From: Bacillota bacterium
GTDB lineage: Bacteria; Bacillota; Clostridia; Lachnospirales; Lachnospiraceae
Direction: 5' to 3'
NCBI GenBank assembly: GCA_023450835.1
Contig: JAEXGM010000223.1
Coordinates: 1 to 41,903, forward strand
Length of the DNA stretch: 41,903 bases
The notes beneath the pieces were generated by a model. The model was given only the letters and a program-made list of their open reading frames with translations, did not search any database and was not told the origin of the DNA. Positions 7,806 to 15,301 of this stretch are shown here, in pieces (the stretch's first letter is position 1; each line of letters starts with the position of its first letter). Both the position numbers and the translations under genes were made by a program.

Positions 7806-8702
7806 ATGTACAAAATATTAAAAAAAGAAAACCTGGCACCCAATATTTATCTGATGGATATTGAGGCTAAAAGAGTTGCAAAATCCTGCTATCCGGGACA
7901 ATTTGTCATCGTCAGGATGGACGAAAAGGGAGAACGTATCCCGCTTACCATATGTGATTATGACAGGGAAGAGGGAAGTGTCACTATCGTATTTCAGGCA
8001 CTTGGTTCCTCTACAAAGCGTATGGCTGGATTTGAGGTCGGAGATGAATTCAAGGACTTTGCGGGGCCATTGGGCAATAAATCGGAACTGATAGAGGAAG
8101 CTTATGAGGAGCTTCATGAAAAGAGTATCCTGTTCGTAGCAGGAGGAGTAGGAACCGCACCGGTATATCCTCAGGTAAAGTGGATGAAGGAACAGGGGCA
8201 TGAGGTAGACTGCATTATTGGTGCAAGGAACAAAGAGCTGATTATTCTGGAAGAAGAAATGAGTCAGGTCGCAAAGAATGTGTATGTGGCGACGGATGAC
8301 GGTTCTTACGGCTTTAAAGGCAATGTAAATGACTGCATCAAGGACCTGGTAAACAATCAGGGAAAGCATTACGACCTGGTCATAGCCATAGGACCGGTAA
8401 TTATGATGAAATTTGTCTGTCTGCTGACGAAAGAGCTTGGTATTCCTACTATTGTCAGCATGAACCCTATTATGGTGGACGGAACCGGAATGTGCGGAGC
8501 CTGCAGGCTGACTGTGGGCGGCAAGGTGAAATTCGCCTGTGTGGATGGTCCGGAATTTGACGGACACCTGGTGGATTTTGATGAATCCATGAAAAGGCAG
8601 CAGATGTATAAAACAGTCGAAGGCAGAGCCGTATTAAAGGAAAAAGAAGGGGCGACCCATAAAGGAGGCGGCTGCGGCTGCAGTGACCCTACAGATAAAT
8701 AG
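7806..8702 (+). CDS. nfnA: NfnA subunit of NADH-dependent ferredoxin:NADP+ oxidoreductase
   Basis: A 298-residue flavoprotein of the ferredoxin-NADP reductase fold. R44-PLTI binds FAD, VAGGVGTAPV (111-120) binds the pyridine nucleotide, and the C-terminal [2Fe-2S] site has C230, C233 and C245 (GMCGACRLTV, FACVDGP). Only three cysteines are present; in characterised NfnA the fourth ligand is an Asp, and D225 in MVDGTGMC is placed for this. With NfnB it forms the cytoplasmic complex that reversibly couples NADH and reduced ferredoxin oxidation to NADP+ reduction by flavin-based electron bifurcation. A Cys/Gly-rich tail (GGGCGC) is unassigned. The start at 7806 has AGAGG at spacing 5; an upstream extension to 7761 has no RBS. 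nfnB follows 51 bases later. Confidence 0.9.
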   Translation: MYKILKKENLAPNIYLMDIEAKRVAKSCYPGQFVIVRMDEKGERIPLTICDYDREEGSVTIVFQALGSSTKRMAGFEVGDEFKDFAGPLGNKSELIEEAYEELHEKSILFVAGGVGTAPVYPQVKWMKEQGHEVDCIIGARNKELIILEEEMSQVAKNVYVATDDGSYGFKGNVNDCIKDLVNNQGKHYDLVIAIGPVIMMKFVCLLTKELGIPTIVSMNPIMVDGTGMCGACRLTVGGKVKFACVDGPEFDGHLVDFDESMKRQQMYKTVEGRAVLKEKEGATHKGGGCGCSDPTDK

Positions 8703-8753
8703 GTAACAAATAGGTGATTTAGTGCCGTAATGGGAGGCAGAATAGAGGTATTT

Positions 8754-10166
8754 ATGGATGTGTTAAAGAAAGTACCTGTCAGAGAACAGGATCCGCAGGT
8801 AAGAGCGCATAATTTTGAAGAAGTTTGTTTAGGATATGATGAAAAGGAAGCGAAGCTGGAAGCGAGCCGCTGCTTAAAATGTATGAATGCCAGATGTATT
8901 GCAGGATGCCCTGTTAATATTGATATCCCGGGATTTATCCGAGAGATAGAAAAAGGCAATGCGGAAGGTGCCTATAAGGTGCTGAGCAAATACACAGCTC
9001 TGCCCGCCGTCTGCGGAAGAGTATGTCCTCAGGAGACTCAGTGTGAGGAAAGATGCATCAGAGGTATAAAGGGTGAGCCGGTTTCTATTGGTAAATTAGA
9101 GCGTTATGCTGCAGATTGGGCAAGAGAGAATAATATTAAGCCGGATATGCCCACTGAGAAAAAGGATGTAAAAGTAGCAGTTATCGGCTCCGGCCCTGCC
9201 AGTCTTACCTGTGCGGGAGACCTTGCCAAGCTGGGGTATGAAGTCACTATCTTTGAAGCACTTCATGAGCCCGGAGGGGTACTGGTATATGGCATACCGG
9301 AATTTCGTCTGCCGAAGGAAACCGTTGTAAAGAGTGAGATTGAGAATGTGAAAGCTCTTGGTGTTAAAATAGAAACCAACGTAGTAATCGGAAAATCCAT
9401 TACAATTGACGAACTGATGGAGGAAGAGGGCTTCCGGGCCGTATTTATCGGTTCCGGTGCGGGACTTCCAAAATTCATGGGAATACCCGGTGAAAATGCC
9501 AATGGTGTATTTTCTGCCAATGAATACCTGACCAGAAATAATCTGATGAAAGCCTTTGATACCAGCTATGATACTCCTATCGCAGCAGGACAGACAGTAG
9601 CTGTAGTAGGCGGCGGCAATGTAGCAATGGATGCTGCCAGGACAGCCCTCAGGCTCGGTGCAAAAGTATATATCGTATACAGAAGAAGCGAAGACGAACT
9701 GCCTGCCAGAGTGGAAGAAGTTCACCATGCCAAGGAGGAGGGAATTATATTCAAATTCCTGACAAATCCCACAGAAATCCTTGTAGATGACAATGGATGG
9801 GTAAAAGGCATGAAGTGTGAAGAAATGGAGCTTTTAGAGCCGGACGAATTGTCAACATCCCATAGAGATGTTGACGGCAGAAGAAGACCGGTTCCCAAGA
9901 AAGATTCAGAATTTGAACTGCCGGTGGATACGGTCATCATGTCTCTTGGAACAAGTCCTAATCCGATGATTTCTGCAACTACAAAAGGCCTTGATATCAA
10001 TAAATATAATTGTATTATTGCTGATGAAGAAACCGGGCAGACTACAAAAGAAGGAGTATTTGCAGGCGGAGATGCCGTAATCGGAGCAGCCACTGTTATC
10101 CTTGCCATGGGAGCCGGTAAAAAGGCGGCTGCAGCTATTGATGAATACTTAAAGGGCAGGCAGTAA
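8754..10166 (+). CDS. nfnB: NfnB subunit (GltD-like flavoprotein)
   Basis: A 470-residue protein related to the glutamate synthase small subunit. The N-terminal domain has eight cysteines for two [4Fe-4S] clusters: C40, C43, C48, C52, then C87, C91, C97, C101. The FAD motif VIGSGPASLTCAGDLAKLGY is at about 140 and the NADPH motif VVGGGNVAMDAARTALRLGA at about 285; GVFAGGDAV near the end closes the FAD site. It holds the bifurcating flavin and the NADPH site of NfnAB. A stand-alone GltD role is unlikely because nfnA is directly upstream and no large glutamate synthase gene is present. The start at 8754 has AGAGG at spacing 5; an ATG at 8730 would lie in the conserved leader shared with nfnA. 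Confidence 0.9.
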   Translation: MDVLKKVPVREQDPQVRAHNFEEVCLGYDEKEAKLEASRCLKCMNARCIAGCPVNIDIPGFIREIEKGNAEGAYKVLSKYTALPAVCGRVCPQETQCEERCIRGIKGEPVSIGKLERYAADWARENNIKPDMPTEKKDVKVAVIGSGPASLTCAGDLAKLGYEVTIFEALHEPGGVLVYGIPEFRLPKETVVKSEIENVKALGVKIETNVVIGKSITIDELMEEEGFRAVFIGSGAGLPKFMGIPGENANGVFSANEYLTRNNLMKAFDTSYDTPIAAGQTVAVVGGGNVAMDAARTALRLGAKVYIVYRRSEDELPARVEEVHHAKEEGIIFKFLTNPTEILVDDNGWVKGMKCEEMELLEPDELSTSHRDVDGRRRPVPKKDSEFELPVDTVIMSLGTSPNPMISATTKGLDINKYNCIIADEETGQTTKEGVFAGGDAVIGAATVILAMGAGKKAAAAIDEYLKGRQ

Positions 10167-10187
10167 CTTAATATTCACGAAGGGGTT

Positions 10188-10269
10188 AGTGTGAAAATTA
10201 AAAGACAATTTTTATTTTTGATTTGAGTATGCTGCAGGTTGATAGCAACCTGCAAAGCACATCACATGG
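10188..10269 (+). repeat. Dispersed two-hairpin element, copy 3 (divergent)
   Basis: This copy begins TTAGTGTGAA, 21 bases after the nfnB stop. Hairpin 1 is a weak AT-rich stem (GTGAAAATT with AATTTTTAT). Hairpin 2, GCAGGTTG/CAACCTGC (10234-10253), occupies the same place as the differently sequenced GCAGACT/AGTCTGC of copy 1. The end, CATGGAGG, also matches copy 1. The GGDEF-EAL promoter lies downstream of it, so this copy sits in the nfnB 3' untranslated region. Confidence 0.6.
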
Positions 10270-10298
10270 AGGGTTATTATGCAATAAGTAAAAAATGA

Positions 10299-10327
10299 TT
10301 GCTATGTCAACGATTTATTGGTATAAT
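10299..10327 (+). promoter_or_regulatory. Promoter of the GGDEF-EAL gene
   Basis: TTGCTA (10299-10304), a 17-base spacer and TATAAT (10322-10327) preceded by TGG, an extended -10. Transcription would start near 10334, 38 bases before the start codon. Confidence 0.7.
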
Positions 10328-10371
10328 ATGTTGTAAAACAGGCTCTATGTAAAAGGAGAGACAGGAAAAAT

Positions 10372-11964
10372 TTGGGTACGATAATGTTAAATGCTATGAT
10401 AACTATTGAGTCACAAGGAGGAGATAAGAAGTATATTATACCGTATAATACCGGCAATATATTTTTTATAGTGGCTGGCATAGGAATACTTCTCCTAATC
10501 GTATTTTTTATTCTCCATAGCAGGAAGACTAGGGCTTTAAAAGTTTTATCAGGACAAAAGGCAGAGTTGGATGAGGAATATCATTTATTGGAATTCTCCT
10601 ATGAAGAAGCTGTAAATACCAGAAATCAATACCAGGCAAAGAATGAAGAACTGAAAAAGAACAATGACAAGCTTAAGAAGATAGCTTTTACGGATTTGCT
10701 GACCCAACTGCCCAACCGTTATGCTTTGACAGAACTGGTGGATAATGTCATGTTAACCCTTCGAAACGAAGAGGTAGTGGCACTGATGTATATTGATGTG
10801 GATGATTTTAAGCAGATTACGGATAATCTGGGCCATTCCTATGGAGATGAGCTGTTAATTGACATTACCCATAGATTAAAACAATCTATTGATGAGAACG
10901 ATTACCTGGCAAGGCTGGGAAGCGATGAGTTTGTTATTCTGACGCAGAACTTTACCGATATCGGTGAATACGAAACTAAGATAAAGAAGATTCTTAAGGT
11001 GTTTGAATATCCTTTTGTATTATCCTTGAAAGAATATTTTGTTACAGTCAGTGTTGGTGTGGCTATGGCGCCAAAGGATGGAAAGACGACTCAGGTTCTT
11101 TTGAAAAATGCGGATACTGCCATGTACTCTGCTAAAATGACCGGTAAAAATACTTTTGCCTATTTTAAGGCAGCAATGAACGACAGAATCATGGAGAAGA
11201 TACAGAATCAGTCGGAACTAAGACGTGCCATTGAGAAAAAGGAGTTCGTTGTATATTACCAGCCTCTTATTGATCTAAAGACGGATAAGGTTATAGGATT
11301 TGAAGCTCTGGTAAGATGGGAGCATGCAGAAAAAGGTGTTCTTAAACCCGCTCAGTTCATAGAGCTGTCCGAGGAAACTGGACTGATTGTGCCAATAGGC
11401 CTGATCGTAATGGAAGAGGCTTTAAAGCAATTAAAGGAATGGCAGGATAAAGGCTATAAAGACCTTACCATGAGCATTAATATATCGGTAAGACAGTTAA
11501 AGGATAATGATTTTTACCAAAAGGTAAAGGAAATCATAGAACATACAGGAGTAAATACTTCCAGTGTTGAGTTAGAGATAACGGAATCGGCCGCCCTGCA
11601 GGAAAGCGAGAGCGCCAGACATATGATTGAGGCCTTAAGTGAACTTGGAATATCCTTTGCGCTGGATGATTTCGGAACAGGTTATTCTTCCATGAATTAC
11701 TTAAAGTTATATCCTATCAGCAATATTAAGATGGATAAGAGCTTTTTGGATACCTTATTTACCGATGAGTTTAATAAGAGTATTATAGAATCTACTATTG
11801 CTTTGGTGCAGAGCATGAATCTTACCGTAACAGCCGAAGGAATAGAAAGCAGTGAGCAGGAGAGCTTCTTAAAGAGCGCAAGATGCAATAAGGCACAGGG
11901 ATATCTGTACAGTGAGGCGCTTCCCGCAGAACAGGCAGAATCCTATCTGCTAAGTAATTTATAA
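10372..11964 (+). CDS. Membrane-anchored GGDEF-EAL c-di-GMP protein
   Basis: A 530-residue protein with one membrane helix (about 28-48), a coiled linker (55-104), a GGDEF domain (105-265) and an EAL domain (280-528). The GGDEF motif reads GSDEF (183-187), a change of the second Gly, so cyclase activity is uncertain. The EAL domain has the catalytic residues of active c-di-GMP phosphodiesterases: EAL (311-313), the N of INISVRQL, the E of ELEITES, DDFGTGYSS, the K of IKMDKSF, the E of TAEGIE and a C-terminal QGYLYS. The likely role is c-di-GMP breakdown at the membrane, perhaps with GTP binding as control. The start is TTG at 10372 (AGG at spacing 6, AAAGGAG further up); ATG at 10384 is possible. 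A strong terminator follows. Confidence 0.9.
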   Translation: MGTIMLNAMITIESQGGDKKYIIPYNTGNIFFIVAGIGILLLIVFFILHSRKTRALKVLSGQKAELDEEYHLLEFSYEEAVNTRNQYQAKNEELKKNNDKLKKIAFTDLLTQLPNRYALTELVDNVMLTLRNEEVVALMYIDVDDFKQITDNLGHSYGDELLIDITHRLKQSIDENDYLARLGSDEFVILTQNFTDIGEYETKIKKILKVFEYPFVLSLKEYFVTVSVGVAMAPKDGKTTQVLLKNADTAMYSAKMTGKNTFAYFKAAMNDRIMEKIQNQSELRRAIEKKEFVVYYQPLIDLKTDKVIGFEALVRWEHAEKGVLKPAQFIELSEETGLIVPIGLIVMEEALKQLKEWQDKGYKDLTMSINISVRQLKDNDFYQKVKEIIEHTGVNTSSVELEITESAALQESESARHMIEALSELGISFALDDFGTGYSSMNYLKLYPISNIKMDKSFLDTLFTDEFNKSIIESTIALVQSMNLTVTAEGIESSEQESFLKSARCNKAQGYLYSEALPAEQAESYLLSNL

Positions 11965-12034
11965 GAATGTTAAGACGGCGGGCTTGTAATATCGATGCCA
12001 TTAATTCAATGTATCAAGTTCATAGTATTGCCAG

Positions 12035-12068
12035 GGCAGAGTATAAGAGATTATACTCTGCCTTTTTT
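12035..12068 (+). terminator. Terminator of the GGDEF-EAL gene
   Basis: GGCAGAGTATAA (12035-12046), GAGA, TTATACTCTGCC (12051-12062) and six T. The twelve-pair stem is perfect. Confidence 0.92.
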
Positions 12069-12328
12069 ATAGATAGCTTGGCTTTAGAAACAGATGAATT
12101 CAACGGAGGAAGTTGTATAGAAAAGTGTAATCAAAGTTTTCGTAAAGGTATCGCTTTTTTCATCACCTTTTGTTATAATATGATGAAACGGGTTTCATAA
12201 TGGGGAAGTTTGTTTTCTAAATCTTTTTATTTATAGCAGCAAGTGCTTTATAATTTACTTGCTGAATCCTGTAGTAAAACTATATAATGGCGGAGTGTTT
12301 ACTAACCGCGTATCTTAGGAGGTTAGCA
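12069..12328 (+). promoter_or_regulatory. Control region of the six-hairpin hydrolase operon
   Basis: P1: TATAAT (12174-12179) without a clear -35, with the operator TGAAACGGGTTTCA (12184-12197) just downstream, over the start point. P2: TTGCTG (12259-12264), an 18-base spacer and TATAAT (12283-12288). A CAGCAAGT/ACTTGCTG dyad overlaps the P2 -35. In the leader CTAACC (12302-12307) pairs with GGTTAG (12321-12326), whose first two bases end the AGGAGG ribosome binding site (12317-12322). The operator is a one-mismatch match to the cre/LacI type and resembles those at 21918, 23382 and 23504. Confidence 0.65.
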
Positions 12329-14206
12329 ATGGAACAAAACAATATGCAATTACAAGACCTGCCCTTCCGAATAAAGGACGGTAAATTGCAAAAGGAGAGC
12401 GGAAATCAGTTTTTATTGTCAGTGAGTGAACAAACAAGTCCTCTAACCTTTGAATTATCACGTGTAGCAGGTGTGGTGCAAATAGAAAAAAGTATATACC
12501 ACCTGTGCCTTTCACAGAAAACCTCAAAGATTAGCTGCAACGGGAATCTGTGGATTCTTCCTGAAAGAAATCCCTTGGGTCTGACAGTGCTTATAAGCGG
12601 AGAAGGAAATAAAAGTGCGGAGCTCTTAGAGTCAGGGATTGAGATTAAACTGGAACCGGGTGATTACACTCTGAATCTTTATACCGGGTGGCCTGCCTGT
12701 GATGTTTTTGGTAAACGTTTATCCTTGCAAATAGAAGAAGGTAAGAAATTAGAGGATACGTTTGCCAGGTTTTACTGGGATACCTTACTTCCTTCTGTTA
12801 TTGAACGGACAGATGCCTTGGACTTTGCCGTAAGTGAAGGCTATGTGCTCAGTACCTTGGAAACCGGTACATATGCAGGGACTTATCCGGATGTGGATCA
12901 CGAATTTCAATGCAAGGGCCGTATTGCGTTACGAGGGGATTGCGAGTTGTCAGTTGTAGAAAGAATGATGAACCTGCAATTTAAGATGATGAGAGAAGAC
13001 CCTATCGGACTTTGGAGAAACCCTTGTGCCGTTCAGCCAAGAGGGGAGAGAGAGTACCATGTGCGCAGAGACAGTCTGGACCGGTCTGCCAATGCGGAGA
13101 TGTTTTTAGTTACAGGTAATGTGGAGATTTTGGAGACTGCCTGGTTGTATTATGCCACAACTAAAAATAGCAGCTGGTTACAGGCACATATAGAGGATTT
13201 AGAGGGTGCTGCATCACTTCTGGAACATCTGACGGATCGCAATGGGAAGCTTTGGTCAGACGTATTTTATGAAGACCAGGTAATAAAAGACGGTATGGAA
13301 TGTATGTCGGCGGCTTTGGCAGCTCATGGACTGGGGCTATTGGCTGAATTAGAACACCATTTGGGGCGCAGGGAAGAGGAAGTCCGTTTGAAGGGGCTGG
13401 CAGACAGAATTTCTGCAACCATGGTCAAACCGGTTCCTCACGGATTTTGGAATGCGAAAGATGACCGTTTTGCAGACTGGATTGACAGAAGCGGACAGGT
13501 ACATGATCATATACATTTATTAGCCAACTGCCTTCCTGTGCTCTTTGGTTACACTAACGACCAGCAGACTAAAGCTGTAAAAAATATTATTGATAAGAAT
13601 TTTGAGGAATTCCAACGATTCCCCACCTTTTTATCACCATGCATCGCTGAGTACACTCCGGATGAAATCGGGAGCGGCGGACCCTACGATTTATGTGCTG
13701 CCGGCCGCTACTGGTGCTGGGATGCTGCTTATTGGGCTTCTCTTGGCAGAGGGGATGTTCTGTATAATCAGCTCCTTCAAGTTGCTGCGCAGGCAGAGCT
13801 GGATGAATTCCATATGGGGGAACGATATGACATGAACCATGTATATTATCAGGATGATAAGAACTGGCATGGTGCGGCGTATTACTATGAATACCCCTGT
13901 GTTTACACCTGGGTACTAATGCAGGAATTCTTAGGGCTGCGTCCGGGGCTGGATGTGGATTTAGACATTCGTCCAACCCTTAATCAATATGGAAAAATAA
14001 CAGCGGAAAACTACGGTGTTGAGTATAAATATAAAGCCGATGCGTTTTCCATAAAAAATATTGGGACACACAGCCAAAAAATGAGATTTAATCTGGAGGC
14101 ACTGTATCGGGATAAGGAATTGTATACAGAAAATGGACCGCTTTCAAAAGAGAAGGTTTATATACTGGGGGCTGGCGAATCTTTGAGTATACATATCGAA
14201 CTTTAA
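12329..14206 (+). CDS. (Alpha/alpha)6-barrel (six-hairpin) glycosidase-like protein
   Basis: A 625-residue cytoplasmic protein without signal peptide. The first 150 residues look like beta-sandwich strands. Residues about 170-540 are helical, with the aromatic, acid-rich pieces typical of six-hairpin glycosidases: DPIGLWRNP, RDSLDRSANAEMFLVTGN, PHGFWNAKDDRFADWID, GPYDLCAAGRYWCWDAAYWASLGR, and YQDDKNWHGAAYYYEYP. A short beta domain ends it. I do not recognise a GH family with confidence; the catalytic acids are probably among D/E in the RDSLDRS and RYDMNHVYYQDD regions (inference). ATG at 12329 has AGGAGG at spacing 6. It is followed 91 bases later by a sugar isomerase-like gene, and it is probably regulated through the upstream LacI/CcpA-type operator. 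Confidence 0.6.
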   Translation: MEQNNMQLQDLPFRIKDGKLQKESGNQFLLSVSEQTSPLTFELSRVAGVVQIEKSIYHLCLSQKTSKISCNGNLWILPERNPLGLTVLISGEGNKSAELLESGIEIKLEPGDYTLNLYTGWPACDVFGKRLSLQIEEGKKLEDTFARFYWDTLLPSVIERTDALDFAVSEGYVLSTLETGTYAGTYPDVDHEFQCKGRIALRGDCELSVVERMMNLQFKMMREDPIGLWRNPCAVQPRGEREYHVRRDSLDRSANAEMFLVTGNVEILETAWLYYATTKNSSWLQAHIEDLEGAASLLEHLTDRNGKLWSDVFYEDQVIKDGMECMSAALAAHGLGLLAELEHHLGRREEEVRLKGLADRISATMVKPVPHGFWNAKDDRFADWIDRSGQVHDHIHLLANCLPVLFGYTNDQQTKAVKNIIDKNFEEFQRFPTFLSPCIAEYTPDEIGSGGPYDLCAAGRYWCWDAAYWASLGRGDVLYNQLLQVAAQAELDEFHMGERYDMNHVYYQDDKNWHGAAYYYEYPCVYTWVLMQEFLGLRPGLDVDLDIRPTLNQYGKITAENYGVEYKYKADAFSIKNIGTHSQKMRFNLEALYRDKELYTENGPLSKEKVYILGAGESLSIHIEL

Positions 14207-14247
14207 ATTGAACTTTGAATTTAGACTATAAATTGAAATCAATGATT

Positions 14248-14297
14248 GGAGGTAAGAATTATCAAACTGCTGCCAGTTTGGTTATTCGTGATAACGT
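14248..14297 (+). promoter_or_regulatory. Ribosome binding site separated from its start codon by a hairpin
   Basis: GGAGG (14248-14252) lies 45 bases before the only usable ATG (14298). Between them is a hairpin, GAATTATCAAACTG (14256-14269), CTGC, CAGTTTGGTTATTC (14274-14287), with 13 pairs, one of them G-U, and one mismatch. No SD-like sequence follows the hairpin. When folded, GGAGG is 13 unpaired bases from ATG. Confidence 0.55.
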
Positions 14298-15098
14298 ATG
14301 AAGCTTGGGATAATAGCTAATTTTGAGGATGATAAATTTACGGAAGAACCTTTTCGTGCAGCCAATGAAAAAGGGTTGGAGTTTTTAGAATTTTGCATTA
14401 ACGTAGGAAAGGACATTAATTCCTATATTTCAGATACACCAAAGTTAAAAGAATATTTAGATAAATATAATCTTTTTGTGGGCAGTGTGGGAAGATGGGG
14501 AAGCACCAGAATATTAGATGACGGGTCAAAGAATATACCGGAAATGGATAATGAAAAAGCACTTATTAAATGGTGCGGTGAAATTGGCTGTGGTGTATAT
14601 GTTACCGGCTGCAATTATATCGAAACACTTTCCCTTTATGAGAACTGTACCGCTGCTATTAAGTATTTTGAAGAGTTAATTGCCTATGGTAAAGAATATG
14701 GGGTAAAGATTGCCGTTTATAATTGCAGATGGAATAGTTTTGTTCATTCTGACCCGGCCTGGAGCATTATTTTAGGTCATCTTAAGGAGCTGTATATTAA
14801 ATACGACACTTCCCATTGTGTGTATCATGATGGGGATTACCTGTTAGAAACAAAGACATGGGGACATCGTTTTGCACATGTTCATATCAAGGGCAGCCTT
14901 ATTATCGGCGGCCAGCGTTATGATGACCCGCCGGCAGGAATGGACCAGATAAACTGGGGCGCATTCATGTCTACCTTGTATGCCTGCGGATATAACGGTA
15001 CATTAAGCATAGAACCTCACTCTGAAACCTGGCAAGGAGAAATCGGTGAAAAAGGCCTTGATTTTACAATTGAATATATGAAAAAATTTATATTCTAA
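14298..15098 (+). CDS. Sugar phosphate isomerase/epimerase-like TIM barrel protein
   Basis: A 266-residue protein of the xylose isomerase-like TIM barrel family (AP endonuclease 2 fold). The usual metal/active site elements on late strands are present: D170-TSH173 (IKYDTSHCVYHDGDY), H194-H196 (FAHVHIKG) and E239 (SIEPHSETW). The glutamate normally found on the strand near residue 140 is replaced: the text reads VAVYNCRWNSF. It may therefore bind metal differently or act on an unusual substrate. The reaction is unknown; the family includes sugar and inositol isomerases, epimerases and dehydratases. Its position behind the six-hairpin hydrolase suggests it handles the sugar released. An in-frame TAA lies two codons before ATG 14298, which fixes the start. 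Confidence 0.75.
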   Translation: MKLGIIANFEDDKFTEEPFRAANEKGLEFLEFCINVGKDINSYISDTPKLKEYLDKYNLFVGSVGRWGSTRILDDGSKNIPEMDNEKALIKWCGEIGCGVYVTGCNYIETLSLYENCTAAIKYFEELIAYGKEYGVKIAVYNCRWNSFVHSDPAWSIILGHLKELYIKYDTSHCVYHDGDYLLETKTWGHRFAHVHIKGSLIIGGQRYDDPPAGMDQINWGAFMSTLYACGYNGTLSIEPHSETWQGEIGEKGLDFTIEYMKKFIF

Positions 15099-15101
15099 AA
15101 T

Positions 15102-15138
15102 AAAACGGCTTCCTTAAAGGGGAGCCGTTTTATTTCAG
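15102..15138 (+). terminator. Terminator after the isomerase gene
   Basis: AAAACGGCT (15102-15110) pairs with AGCCGTTTT, the stem extending inward through TCC/GGG. The tail TTTTATTT follows, four bases after the stop codon region. Confidence 0.85.
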
Positions 15139-15149
15139 AGAAATTCTTT

Positions 15150-15203
15150 GGATAACGCAGGCAGAAACTTGTGTATGAATTATGCTTTTTAATAATTCAT
15201 ACT
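15150..15203 (-). repeat. Dispersed two-hairpin element, truncated copy 4a
   Basis: On the minus strand this copy begins AGTATGAATTATTAAAAAG, and GTATGAATTAT/ATAATTCATAC forms a perfect 11-pair hairpin. It runs through CACAAGTTTCTGCCTGCG and stops after GTTATCC, where it diverges from copy 4b. Only the first 54 bases are kept. Confidence 0.75.
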
Positions 15204-15208
15204 AAGAA

Positions 15209-15298
15209 CCATGCATTTTGCAACACGCCTCAAGTTTGTGCCGAGGATAACGCAGGCAAAAACTTGTGTATGAATTATGCTTTTTAATAATTTATACA
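15209..15298 (-). repeat. Dispersed two-hairpin element, copy 4b (full length)
   Basis: On the minus strand this copy begins three bases after the exporter permease stop codon. It has hairpin 1 (GTATAAATTAT/ATAATTCATAC with one G-U), then AAGTTT/AAACTT enclosing TGCCTGCG and CCTCGGC, and ends TGCATGG. It directly precedes truncated copy 4a in tandem; the shared first part differs at only a few positions. Confidence 0.78.
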
Positions 15299-15301
15299 AA
15301 G

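Noticed and set aside
10264..10290. Mini-ORF ATG-CAA-TAA behind GGAGGG in repeat copy 3
   Set aside because: Two codons only, upstream of the GGDEF-EAL promoter. It is a by-product of the repeat's CATGGAGG end.
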